DNA of 64,000 nt from Asterella californica (GCA_036924285.1 JAYKYS010000001.1:25791501-25855500); one strand, 5' to 3'; positions 44,028-55,682 are shown, numbered from the stretch's first letter. The notes: a model not told the origin generated them from the sequence alone. Translations and numbers: made by a program.

Positions 44028-45645
44028 TGTCGAGTTGAGAGTTTTCCTGGGAAGGGCGGAACCTTCTGGCTGTGATATGATCTTGAAGGCTGTGTTTGGC
44101 CTACTCAGGGAAGCGTTGGACTTCAGGCTATGGTTTCTTACTATACAGAGGTAGGCTTCAGATCATAAAGAAACACTATAAACACTCACTCAGGTCGAAT
44201 GGACCCTCCAGTATGTTCAGGTGGCGAAAATCAGGTCAGACTAGCAGTAATAAGGTCAGACAGCGAACTTTAACAGTCCAGAAACAGAAACATACGATGG
44301 TTCAGACTTCAGAATTCCTCCTACATGCAAGTGAGGCCCTACTGACCATACACACGAAGTTTCAGCTTGAGATCAAATCAGAGTGTCGAGATATGGGTAG
44401 AAACGTTCTGAGCAGAGAAATTACGGCAATTTCTGGTACCCAGACAGCTATTTCGACCTAGAACAGAGAATTGGCTCGATCACTTTCGAAGATTCTTACA
44501 GGATTTGCAGTACACAGCTTGCTGAACACTCCTGTGAAGTTGGGCCTCCTGATTGTACATAGAACTCCAGATCTCGCTCTCTGAAGTTGCTGTTCCAGAT
44601 TGAGAGCTTTTCGGACCCCCTCTACTTCAGCGATCGCCCCGAATTACTCACAATTTCAATTGACATGAAAATTTGGGGACAGTCGTAGCCCTGCTGCCAA
44701 TGAACGAGACCTCGAAGGTTTGAAGCGATTTTCTCAAATCTACTGCGATTGACACCGAAAACCCCAAAATCAACAGAAGTGCTGCAATTCTGGCACAAAT
44801 CGAACTTCAATCAGCCATAACTCCTTCTTTATTGCTCCAAATCGATCAAAAATTTCGCTGACAGTGCTTGGCACGACGAACCCTATCTCCCTGTGCTCTC
44901 AGATTTCGAAGTCCCCTCTCCAAATGCTCGAACTCCTCTTAAGACCCCTACTACTAAGTTTAGCAGTAAGTAAAGACAAAATTGGACCAATGGGAGTTCA
45001 TAGCTTCACTCCCCTGTCCTTTTGTGTCCCAAACCACGTGGTGACTTAAATTCATACATAGGCTACCACGTCAAGCCTCTAAAGTGCCAGCATAGACCCT
45101 AAACTACATGCGAAGACATGTAAAACGACACGTAATCCCGAAAGATAACCTAACCTCGCTAGGAAGCATGCATGGGCGACATGTAATTACAACCCATGAC
45201 CTTAACTCCATCTACATGGTAATCAACCTACTAAGACTCAAAAATACATAACATCCTCCAGTATCGACTTCTCTGAGGTCCTAATTTCACTCAGAGAGAC
45301 TAACCCTTGACAGAGAGGTGAATTATTTACACTGTAAAATGATTCACATCACGACAACGTCAAGCCTCTAAAGTGCCAGCATAGACCCTAAACTACATGC
45401 GAAGACATGTAAAACGACACGTAATCCCGAAAGATAACCTAACCTCGCTAGGAAGCATGCATGGGCGACATGTAATTACAACCCATGACCTTAACTCCAT
45501 CTACATGGTAATCAACCTACTAAGACTCAAAAATACATAACATCCTCCAGTATCGACTTCTCTGAGGTCCTAATTTCACTCAGAGAGACTAACCCTTGAC
45601 AGAGAGGTGAATTATTTACACTGTAAAATGATTCACATCACGACA
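44028..45645 (-). repeat. M1 5' LTR
   Basis: This is the 1,618-bp partner of 36113-37730. Differences noticed: TTTTCATGGG/TTTTCCTGGG, ATACTGAGG/ATACAGAGG, ACTCCAGTG/ACTCCTGTG and CGCCCTGAA/CGCCCCGAA. Confidence 0.95.
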
Positions 45646-45649
45646 GCGT
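45646..45649 (+). repeat. M1 target-site duplication GCGT (right)
   Basis: It matches 36109-36112. N1 LTR-ORF sequence resumes in frame afterwards. Confidence 0.85.
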
Positions 45650-47420
45650 ACATCCACAACTACGTACAGACGGAGCTAGCATACTTGGGTACCCCGGCGG
45701 GAGGACACCTGACGCCCTTCCTCTGCTACTTGTATGTAGCCATGGGGGATCTTAGGGAAGATCAGCTGGCAGTGTATGGGCCAACGGAGCGACATGAGGT
45801 GAAGGAGGAGACCTCGGAAGACGATGACCGAGAGGTAGCAGCAACGCCCCCTCTCACTCTGATGCCCCAGCCGAGGCCTGGCTCTCACCAGAAGACGCTT
45901 CTGGTGAGGGAAGATGAGTCTAGTGGGTCGGAAGACGCCACGCCACTGAGGAAGATGGGTCCCAGAAGTGTACCGAGGACACCCATCTCCCTCATTCACT
46001 CAGGATCGGAGTCCGACTCGGAAGAAGACCTGCTGAGTACCCGATCGGAGCAGAAGACTGCTTCTGCAACGCCTGGAAGTCTTCCGAAGACTCCAGATGA
46101 CGAAGGATGGATGGGCGCTCTTGCTGCGATGCGAGGAAGCGCAAAGAAGAGAGCCGCTCCTGCCATGAGGAGTCTTCCACCCCGGAAGATGAGAAGAGTA
46201 GCTTCTTCTCGTGCGCAGAAGATGAAGGCCGTAGCAGTGGAAGAGGCTTCCTTGCCTCTGGAAGACGAAGTCGACACCATGGAGCTGGTGGTGGAGATGA
46301 ACTTGTCTTCCGCAAGAAGACGACTGGAGGAGTTCAGTGCCTAGCTGAACTCCTCCAGTCGGAGATCCAGCTAGCTATGGAGTTGCTGGAGAGGAGATCG
46401 AGGGCACAAGAGAAGCCCTTACAACCTGGATTCGGCCTGCGCACCTTGCTGCGACAGGGGGAGGACCAGAAGAAGACGGAGTCGTTGGAAGCTAGCCTCC
46501 GCACTACGGAGAAGCTTGCAGCCAGGTACAAGGCGGAAGCAGCCGCTTCTGCCAAGGAGCTGGTACAGCTTCGGAAGAGCAACCAGGAGTTGCAGGCGCG
46601 GGTACAGCAGCGTAATCAGGAAGTCACCCGAGTGCGGGAGAAGATCACCGCCCTCGCAGAAGAGCAGACCATATGGAAGACGCAGCGAGAAGCCGTGGAA
46701 GCGCGAGTTGCAGCTGAGAAGACGCAGAGGGAAGCAGCAGAGGCCCGTGCGCAGAAGATGTTGGCACAGTCGGTGGAAGCGCTTCGGAAGAAGTTCAACT
46801 ACACTGCGGGTAGGAAGTTACTTACCTTAGCTAGAGGATGGGACAGCGAGTCCAGAGCGATGTTGGTGGAATGCCGGGAGAGTATGTTCAGGTACTTGGA
46901 TAGACAGATAGAAGGAGTGAAGACACTTTATGGTCTTCCCTCGCTTCCGACACCTGCAACTGCATCTTCCCACGCTCCAGCACCATCGACTGGATCCGGA
47001 ATGGAGAAGGAGGAGTTCGATCTCGCTGTGCACTTAGTGATGACAGCGTTGCAAGACGAGAAGACTCCAGAAGACGGTCCGGAAGACGAGCCGTCTTCCC
47101 AGGTATTTTGCGTGGAGGAAGCGACTTCCTCGGATCCCCATTAGGTCCCCATGGTCCCTAGTCCCGCACCCGTGCCTCAAAAGACGGAAGAAGCACCGGT
47201 CGACTCCGCTTCCCAGAAGACGCTTCTGTCTTCCGAAGTAGAAGCCGAAGCCGAGGAAGACGCAGCAGCAGCGACAGCAGAGCCAGTAAGAGACGAAGAA
47301 GAGGAAGCCACCTCAGTGACACCCGAGGTAACTGCAGGGCTTTCTAGCTTATCAGAAGCCGCATTAGGAGCTCCGATAGGAGCAGATCAGGTAGAGATTG
47401 CCTCCGTGCAATCTGAGTAG
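45650..47420 (+). pseudogene. N1 left-LTR ORF, central and C-terminal part
   Basis: After the M1 insertion the frame continues with the block HLTPFLCYLYVAM and an acidic EVKEETSEDDD region. A basic LPPRKMRRVAS segment and a long coiled coil follow (about 46350-46790; Glu, Ala, Lys, Arg and Gln heptads). Then come ALRKKFNYTAGRKLLTLARGW (shown to 20 residues as FNYTAGRKLLTLARGW), FDLAVHLVMTAL near 47015 and an acidic Ser/Thr-rich tail ending GADQVEIASVQSE at 47420. Lesions: a hairpin-like rearrangement at 46321-46361 causes a TAG and a frameshift; TAG at 47142-47144 (GAG in the right LTR); and about 27 bp are missing near 47085. Function unknown; a scaffold or Gag-like role is only a guess. Confidence 0.7.
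46321..46361 (+). repeat. Perfect 17-bp inverted repeat created inside the LTR ORF
   Basis: CGACTGGAGGAGTTCAG at 46321-46337 is followed by a 7-base loop and its exact reverse complement at 46345-46361. N3, N4 and the right N1 LTR have the left arm but a different, coding-compatible sequence in place of the right arm. Confidence 0.9.
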
Positions 47421-49026
47421 TTAGTAATTCCATTTCCAAATATAGTAGAATCGAACATGGTATCTTAAGGATGGCAGTTTTCCCATGTAATATTAGTTAG
47501 GACACCATGTGGCAGCATAGGTAGCGTAGGAAGGACAAGGTGGATGACCAATTCGGGCAGGGGAACCGCTTGCATGTGAGGTGACAACCTCCTGTCAGCG
47601 CCTCTCTCTCCCTGGTGGTCGCCTCCCCTGGTTCTCATGGCAGCAACATAAGTAGGATAACAGCGTAGTAGAAAGGGCTCTGCCAGTTCTGTAGAATGCT
47701 GTAGTAACTGAACATACACACCGATTCTACAGGCAGGCAGGCGAGACACATTAGAGCAGAGACAGTCTTAGCGCACTACACCCGTCGTTGGAAACATACG
47801 AATAGTCTTGGAATAACCGGAGGGATCTGCATACTCGCACCAGCAGTGGGTCGAAGATGTAGATAGAAGTAGTGGACAGTCTAGGAACAGGGAACGGCAT
47901 CCTCGTGCAGTCCTGTTAGCTAGGCTGGTGTGTCGAGGAGTAGACGCAGGAAGTAGAGGGAGTGAGCTTCCCAATGCCATTGTGACTTCTTCTCGGGGAA
48001 TAGATTGTGGATTTGAGTGCAGAAGCTTTGTCCATGTCTTTTGGATGGTGGGTTCATTGAATTCGCTCCCAATTGTGCATGGGAAGTGTTCTTCTTGAGT
48101 GGCGGTGGCTGTCAGCAGTTGTGGAAGTGTAGCTTGACTCGTTCAGTAGAGCACTTGGGATCTACGTACGAACGGTCTTCTGGGTAAGGGATCTCAGAAG
48201 GCAGAGTAGTCAGAGCAGCGAAGTGAAGAAGAAAGAAGCCTTCTTCCCGCAACAGAAGACGACATCCTCGAGTAGAAGAGGGTGCAACAGTACTCACGTT
48301 TGTTGTCTTCCTCTGAAAACTATTACAAGCAGGGATGGCTTGTTAGTCAGGATCCGGACTAGAAGCCTGTCGGAATCTTAATTTACTCTTTTCATCTTGT
48401 TTTCTCTTGTTTGGCTTTTCTCATCTTCCCCCATCTTCTCCCATCTTCTTACCTTCTTCTAGTGAGTTTCCGATACTTCTATTGAGCTTCCGTGGAGGTG
48501 AATGTCGTTGTAGTGTTGCAGGAAGACAACTTCCGTAGGCAGAAGCCTGGGAAGGCTACAGGGGGCATACACCCTGTGAATGATCTAACCCGTTGAATTG
48601 TGAGTGTGAGAATAAGGTGTAACGACCGTTGCTAGTCGACTTCTGCGAAGCAGGACAGCCTTCTGGAGGTGTGAGAAGACGAGTTGAACCCCCAGAAGAC
48701 GAGAATCGCTTCGGGAAGACGGTATCGAGAAGACCGGAAGAAGCAATCTGGAAGCAGGAAGATCGTCTTCCCGAGCTTCTCTGTGAATAGTTGTGTGGTA
48801 TTGTAATTGGTAGTTGTTTGTTTGGACCCAGAGCACCATTTGGCGTGTCTGGAAGACGTGTTGTTTTGTGTGGTTTTGTGAGAAGACGGGATTTCTAGAC
48901 AAAACCCGTGTGTTTGTGTGTTTGAACAGATCTTAGAACTTAGAGCAGCGTTACTTGTGCAAATCCTCTGTGGGAACGATATCTTGTATACTAAATGGGC
49001 AAAAGGAGAAATCCTTCGTCACTACA

Positions 49027-49385
49027 TATAGTGAGGAACTATTTTTGGCACCGCTGCCGGGGATTTCATCTTAGTAACTTCTGTTCTACGCTTCCTGGAT
49101 CTGTGTGCCATTAGTTAGTTTCATTTCGAACTAACTTCGATTGTAGTTGAATGTGTTGTGGGACTCTATCTTGCTAGAAGACGGGAACCGCAACCAGAAG
49201 TTGATAAGATACATCAGGGGAAGTTGGAAGGAGCCGCTTCCCTGCTTCCAAGAGCTCTTGGAAGACTCGATCTTGGAAGATTGCAGTGAGTGCAACCAGA
49301 AGCAGGAGAAGAAGACGTTCTGAACCTGGGATCGGTTGTTCAGTCATTTGGTCTTCTGGATCTAGTGGTAGAAGAATAGAGACAT
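49027..49385 (+). other. N1 primer-binding site and leader
   Basis: TGGCACCGCTGCCGGGGAT at 49046-49064 differs at a few positions from the plant tRNA-Asp type site TGGCGCCGTTGCCGGGGA. It is 19 bases from the LTR end, farther than usual. CACTA-CATA-TAGTG at 49020-49033 is an inverted repeat spanning the LTR boundary. No ORF is credible before the gag ATG, which is preceded by an in-frame TAG. Confidence 0.75.
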
Positions 49386-51167
49386 ATGTTCTCAGTACTC
49401 TGGTGGATGCCTCCGACCGGAAGAAGAAGCAGAAGACGCACGGGTAAAGATCCTGAGTGGGTTAACTCACCCCAGCGAACCGCTTCTAGAGAGCAGCGGA
49501 TATCTCTGAGATACCAAAGGAAAGAAGAAGAGCTCAGGAAGATCCGATCGGTAGAGTTGGAAGAGCCTTCCATCTCGAGCATAATCTTTGGTGAAGACAG
49601 AAGCCAACCGGGTGATCACGTGTATAAAGTAGATTTTGGTACTGGTTACTCGGAAGACGTCTTCCCAAGTGCGGAAGGAGCTTCTCAAGGTGAGGGAAGA
49701 CTGGAGGAGATTGTTCCAGACGTCTCGGAAGGTAGCAGTGACAGTAGCTCTGATTCAGAAGACGACCTTCGTGACCCAGACAGGCCTGGACCTTCGAGAA
49801 GACCATCTCCACCACCTGGACCTGAGGAAGAAAGAAGTTGGCAGTCGCACCAGCCGGCAGTCGACATGGCTTCCCACACTCGGCAGAAGTACCATCCGTA
49901 CGACGATGATGCTGATGCAGACGACTTCATCACGATGTTCGAGACCATCTCTAGATCCAACAAGGAAGACGCTGATGTTGACAGACTCCGTGTATTTCCC
50001 AGTTTGATCGTAGGGAAGGGAAGAAAGTGGATGAGTAAGACGTTGGATGATGGTGTAGTAATGGCCGCTTGGGCTACTCTGAAGGCAGCTTTTCTGAAGA
50101 GGTTCAGAGGAGTGGGCTACGATCGTATGACCCTCATAGAACTTCAGAGACTCGAACGGAAGAAGAAAGAGACACTGCGGGATTACACCGAGAGGTTTGA
50201 AGATCTTCTGGATCACATCCCGTAGAACCAAGGCAGACCCGGCTACTGTGCTCAGCAAGCTGTGGACTGGTACTTGGGAGGATTGTCTCAAGACATGGAA
50301 TTGTACTGCAGAAGAGGAGGAGGTGATGATTTAGCAGAGGTACAGAAGCATGCCGAGCAGTATGAAACCTCGAGCATCACTCGGAATATGACGAAAGACA
50401 AAGAGAAGACCTCGAAGAAGTCCAAGAAGTCAAAGAAGTCTTCCCGGAAGTCCAAGAAGAAGTCCAAGTCCACTGAAACTGATAACAGTGATTCGGAAGC
50501 AGCCTCTACTTTTGAAGAGTCTACTGTCGAAAGTTCAGAATCCGAATCTGAACAAGAGAAGAAGACGCGGAAGAAGAAGAAGGAGAAGACGCGAGCAAGG
50601 GAGGAAGTTGTGCAGAAGATGCCTCAAACTCAGATCATTCAGTCTGCACCTGATCCTCGCATCGATGAGGTTCTGAAGCAGTTTGCCGACCTGAAAGTTC
50701 ATCTTCTGAACCAGAAGGACAAGCGGAAGCAGCCTACGGCTTCCCGGCCAAACCTTTGGTGCAACCTTTGTAACTCTTCTGGACACACCAGAGATCAGTG
50801 TACGCAGGACCAAGCTGTCAACTGGGCAGGATGGGAAGAAGATGATGAGAGATATCTACACGATCCCAGTGGGGAAACTTGCTATAGGATCGAGACAATA
50901 CAACCCTTTACTCCTACGCCTCCCGCCCAATATAATCGTTATGTACCGAGGGATAGAGCTAGCAATGTACAGATCAGGACACCCTGGCAGCCTTCTTCGT
51001 CACAACGACCTCTCAACCCTCTTCCTGGAGCGTGCAATAATTGTGGAGAGACAGGACATTGGTGGTCCACCTGTCCTCATCCGAGAAGACAGATTGGGCA
51101 AGTGCCCTTGTGTGGGAACTGTAAGGAAGCCGGTCATTTCACAGGGAATTGTCCTCAGACCTTATGA
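49386..51167 (+). pseudogene. gag: N1 gag with one internal TAG
   Basis: The frame runs from ATG 49386 to TGA 51165-51167, interrupted by TAG at 50223-50225 (after DLLDHIP). A Pro/Ser/Asp-rich N-terminus precedes a capsid-type domain (about residues 165-300, with MTLIELQRLERKK-type helices). A very basic lysine/serine tract near 50395-50480 and an acidic serine-rich tract follow. Three zinc knuckles lie at the C-terminus: CNLCNSSGHTRDQC (from 50760), CNNCGETGHWWSTC (from about 51034) and CGNCKEAGHFTGNC (from about 51115), all C-x2-C-x4-H-x4-C. A single stop in an otherwise open 593-codon frame suggests recent decay, or less likely readthrough. Confidence 0.85.
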
Positions 51168-51176
51168 CCCCGACAA

Positions 51177-54100
51177 ATGGTGAGATTTGCAGATACCACG
51201 CCTCCTGCAGAAGCAGCATCAACTTCTAAGCTCGAGTTAGCAGTGGTACAGCACATCACGGTAGAAGAAGAAGATCCTGGGGATTGTACGGATTGTCTCC
51301 ATATCGAAGAAGACGAACCAGACCCCGGGAAGCGCGAAGGAAAGGAACCTCAGCTGCAGAAGACGACTGCAGCTTAGAAGATGGAGACACCTGAAGAAGC
51401 GTCATCTTTCACTTTGACGGATGGTACTGTTTGGAATCCTGACCCGAATTCAGATAGTTGGCCTCCGGAGGAAGTCTTGGATGAAGCTGTGTTCAAGGTA
51501 AGTACCAGAAGCAAAGGGAAGTCAGACTCTCGTCAGAAGGACGTCAAGAAAAAGAAGCAGCGTAAGGAGAGGTCATCTTCTCCTGAGCGGCCGTCTTCTC
51601 CTACTTACGATCGAGAAGATCCGAAGTACTTTGCTCCTGACATTAGACAAGAGGTTGAAGCGATCATGCAAGAAGAGCTGGAGAAGAGACGGAAGATAGT
51701 ACAGCAGCTTCCTACACCAACTACGGCAACACCTGTCTCATGGGAACAGCCTCCAGTCGAGAGAAGACACTCTTCTGGTCTTCCACCCAAGGAAGCAACC
51801 ACTACATCTTCTCTGTTGGAAACTCCAGTCACCCTTCTGAAAAGATCTCCTTACGACTTCTTGCGAGACTTGTGGAATCAGAAGGCGGATGTAACCTTCC
51901 AACAGCTGTTGGATGACAATGCTGGTTACATGAAGTTGTTACAAACTATGCTTCGAGGATCGAGGAAGAGGAGGGCAGCTAAACTTCCCAAGAGCACCCC
52001 GATCCTAAGAATAGAGCATGAGGACTTGGGAGCCCCAGAACTTGATATGGAGATCCATGGCTGTCTTCTGAAGAAGGTACCCATTGATTCCGGCTCCGGA
52101 GTTAACATCATGACGGAAGAAACGGCGCATATCCTAGGCTTCACTGAGTTCCAGCCTACTCCAAGAATTCTCAGAATGGCGGATCAGACCAGAAGATGAC
52201 CTTTGGGGCAACTGAAAGATGTCTTGACGGAAATTGGTGGAGTATCTTTTTACCTCACTTACATCATTTTGTGACCTGTAGCTAAGGTTGGATATTAGGT
52301 GTTGATAGGAAGACCATGGCTGTATGCTGCAAATGTGAATACCGATTGGAGAAGACATCGTTTGAGATTTCCCAATCCTACACCCAAGCCAGGTGAGAAG
52401 AGTAAGGTCTCGCTTCCTTGGATCAAGATTGGACACCAAGGTGAAACTCCGTCTACAACCGAGGGGTACACTTCAGAAGACTCAGCTGCGTCTTCTGACA
52501 GTGATGAACGGTATAATGAGTTTGTGGCGAATAACGTGTGTACTACAGAAGTAACAGAGGAAGTGAAAGATGTGATCTGTGGATACATTGAGTGCTACGA
52601 GATTGCGGAAGAAGAGCTTCCAGAAGACGAGAATACCGTCTTCCCTTCGGAAGATCCGACAGTTGGTCTTCCAGAAGACGAATCTGAACCAGAAGAAGCT
52701 CCCAAACCGGAATACTTTGGTGCCAGTGAGTACAGTCACACCGAAGGAATGGTAGACCCGGATGATCTCCAAGAGGTGGAGGTTGCTCCTGGGAAGAAGC
52801 TGAAGCTTTCCAAGGTGATCGAGGGCCAGCAGTTGGAAGACTTTCGAGAACTTCTAACGGAGTTCCAGGATGTCTTCGCGTGGACCATAGAAGACATGAA
52901 GGGCATACCTCGAGAGTTGGGAGAGCATCGCATTCACTTGCTGGAGGGCGTTGTTCCTGCACGGCAGAGGCAGTATCGGCTCAACCCCAAGTACTCGCTT
53001 CTGATGAAGGACCAGATTGACCAGTACCCGAAGGCAGTAGTCATCTTCCCAGTACTTAGCAGTGAGTGGGTAGCTCCTATTGTCATCGGGCCGAAGAAGC
53101 AGACAAGGAAGATCCGAGTGTGTCAGGACTTCCGGAAGCTGAACTTGACCACGAAGAAGGATCATCACCCTTTACCATTCACCGACTTTGTGTTAGACCA
53201 GGTAGCAGGACATGAGTTCTACAGCTTCCTGGATGGGTATTCTGGGTACAACCAAGTTTCAATCAGAGAAGAAGACAAGTCGAAAACCACTTTCACCACT
53301 GATTGGGGCACGTACGCGTACAACCAAATGCCGTTTGGTTTATGCAATGCACCCGCCACATTCCAGAGGTTGATGATTACCATCTTCAAGGAGTATCTTC
53401 GCACCTTTATGGAGATCTTCTTGGATGATTTCTGTGTGTTTGGATCGAGAGAAGACCACTTGATATTTCTAAGGAAGTGTTTTCTGAAGTGTAGAGAACA
53501 TCGTTTGGCTCTTCACCCTGAGAAGTGCTTCTTTGGTATGTCAGAGGAGATCTTGCTAGGGCATAGGATTTCCGGAAGAGGAATAGAAGTCGACTGTGCT
53601 AAGGTGGAAGTCATCATGAAACTCCACCCATCTGCTAACCTGACACAGTTGAGAAGCTTCCTTGGCAACGTAGGATACTACAGGAGGTTTATTGACAGGT
53701 ACGCAGAGGTAGCAGGAAGACTCACTAAGTTGCTGAAGAAGGACGAACCTTACGTTTGGTCTTCCGAGCAGCAGGAAGCATTCGAAGAAATGAAGAGGCT
53801 TCTGTCGGAATCTCCTGTCCTACGGCCACCTGATTGGGAAAGAGTCTTCCACATTTATGTGGATGTTTCTGCTTTCGCCATCGGGGTGGTGTTGAGCCAG
53901 AAAGATGAGAAGAAGAAGGATTATCCCATCTACTACGCGGGAAGACAGCTCAGTGATGCAGAGAAGAAGTACTCGACAACTGAAAGGGAGTGTCTTGGCA
54001 TGATTTACTCCTATAGGAAGTTTAGACACTATCTTCTAGCAAACCCGTTCGTCTTCTATGTAGATCACTTCTCTTTGAAACATCTTGTAAAGAAAGCAGA

Positions 54101-55615
54101 TTTGTCTGGGAGGATAGCTAGGTGGATTCTCCTACTCCAGGAATTTACTTACACAGTTGAGTATAGGCCCGGAAGACAGCATGTTAATGCTGACTACCTA
54201 TCCAGACTAGAGACAGAACGACGAGAAGATGAAGTGGAAGACGAGTTTCCTGACGAGAAGTTGTTTTCAGTTTTCGCAGAGACACTTTCATCTGAGGGGG
54301 GCGTACCGCCTGCTTCCCAAAAGACGAGACTAGATCTTCTGATCCCGTCTTTGCGACTTCCACAGAAGAGTCGATCTTCAAGGACTTGAGGAAGTTCTTG
54401 GAAGACCAACAGTATCCCGAGGGATTGGATGCGGAGCAGAAGGCTGTCTTCTTACACAAGGCAGGACCTTACGCCATCTTCCAAGGTATCCTGTTTCGAA
54501 AGGGACATGACGAGAAGCTGAGAAGATGTCTCGAGCCGTCAGAGATAAAATCAGTGATCACAGGTCTTCACTACGAAGATGCTGGGGGTCACTACGGGCT
54601 GAAAACCACAGTGAAGAAGATGCTAGACGCCGGAAACTGGTGGCCAACTATGTATCGAGACACTTTTCAGGAGATCAAGAAGTGTGACGCATGCCAGAGG
54701 GTGGGAAGACCGACCGCTACAACAAGGTGGCTTCTTACCCCCATTCTTCCGCTTGCCCCGTTCGAAAAGTGAGGAATCGACTTTGTGGGTCCTATCGCCC
54801 CGGTGGCGAGAAGAACACGAGCAAGGTACATCTTAATAGCTACCGACTATGCCACCAAGATGGTGGAAGGCGAGGTCACAAGAAAGAACGATGCCGCAGT
54901 AGTAGCAAGGTTCCTTTGGCATAACATCATTACTAGGTACGGATGTCCGCTGGAATTGGTATCAGATAGGGGTACTCATTTCTTAAATGAGACTATCTCC
55001 CTCCTGACCCAATACTTCAGGATTAAGCATCGGAAGACGACGCCATACAACCCGAAAGCGAATGGGCTGACGGAGAAGTCGAACGGTCTTCTGTGTAACA
55101 TCCTGAACAAGGTAACTGTTAACCATGCATATGACTTGGACACGAAACTGCCATCTGTGTTGTGGGCTTTCAGGATTTCACCTAAAGTCACAACCCAGAA
55201 GACGCCTTTCTACCTAACTTACGGCATGACACCCATTGTGCCCATTGAGTTAGAGGTCCCAACATACCGATTAGCCGTATCCGAACGCATGGGAGAAGAA
55301 GAGAGCCAAGAGCAGCGTCTTCTGAACTTCGTAGAGTTTGAAGAAGACAGGAATGCAGCTTTGGAGAAGACGTACGAGGTACAAACGCAACGTAAGGTAA
55401 ACTACGATAGCAAGTTGAGGAAGGTGACTGTTTTGGATGGGGACTTGGTGCTTCTCTACGACAACCGCCATATTAAGTTTCCCGGGAAACTTCATCTTCG
55501 CTGGATGGGACCTTACCGTGTCTTAGAGGTCTTCGACAATGACTCCTTGCAGTTGGAAGAGTTGGACGGTACACTGATGACCACTCGTGTTAATGGATGG
55601 CGCGTCAAGAAGTAG
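51177..55615 (+). pseudogene. pol: N1 pol: protease, RT, RNase H, integrase, broken
   Basis: The frame is the same as gag, separated by the gag TGA. The protease has DSGS with D at 52086-52088. RT has FLDDFCVF with the aspartates at 53424-53429 and the PFGLCNAPATFQ block. RNase H has IYVDVSAFAIG near 53852. The integrase has an HHCC region near 54565-54700, D at 54779, D at 54965 and E at 55073 (D-x35-E). It ends with a GPY module near 55507. Lesions: TAG 51375-51377, TGA 52197-52199, TGA 52272-52274, TAG 52296-52298, a frameshift at the G6 run 54296-54301, and TGA 54770-54772 where TGG (Trp before GIDFVGP) is expected. All catalytic residues survive. Confidence 0.9.
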
Positions 55616-55645
55616 TGGACGTAAACAGAAGTGCAGAAACCATTG

Positions 55646-55667
55646 ATGTTTGCGGGGACGCAAACAT
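55646..55667 (+). other. Perfect hairpin with GGGA loop after N1 pol
   Basis: ATGTTTGCG, loop GGGA, then CGCAAACAT: a 9-bp stem with a GNRA-class tetraloop. It lies 31 bp after the pol stop and just before the polypurine tract. Confidence 0.85.
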
Positions 55668-55669
55668 TT

Positions 55670-55682
55670 GAGGGTGGGCGTA
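55670..55682 (+). other. N1 polypurine tract
   Basis: GAGGGTGGGCGTA, purine-rich with one C and one T, directly abuts the right LTR TGTGGTG at 55683. Confidence 0.7.

Larger units (their letters stand above)
36113..45645 (-). mobile_element. M1: complete, very young Ty3/gypsy element
   Basis: This 9,533-bp element is read on the minus strand. Both LTRs are 1,618 bp and I count about four substitutions between them. The termini are TGTCG...CGACA. In transcription order: 5' LTR (45645-44028), primer site, gag-protease ORF, pol in the -1 frame, polypurine tract, 3' LTR (37730-36113). Both ORFs are uninterrupted. It is the most recent insertion of the nest and is plausibly competent to transpose. 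Confidence 0.95.
33582..49026 (+). repeat. N1 left (5') LTR, interrupted by M1
   Basis: LTR sequence occupies 33582-36112 and 45650-49026, about 5,908 bp excluding M1 and its duplicated GCGT. The end is fixed by comparison with the right LTR, whose CACTACA is followed by the target duplication. It contains the N-LTR ORF. Long LTRs of this size are known in a few plant lineages such as Ogre, but are unusual. Confidence 0.9.

Noticed and set aside
43513..44154. A 213-codon plus-strand frame opposite M1 gag running into the LTR
   Set aside because: It is antisense to a confident ORF with low-complexity composition from the Ala/Ser/Thr-rich Gag start. I see no motif.
50223..50225. Programmed readthrough of the N1 gag TAG
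   Set aside because: The following context does not resemble known leaky contexts, and pol has several more stops and a frameshift, so simple decay is more likely.
49755..50291. A 178-codon minus-strand frame opposite N1 gag
   Set aside because: It overlaps the gag frame that has recognisable zinc knuckles and capsid helices, and it has no domain of its own.
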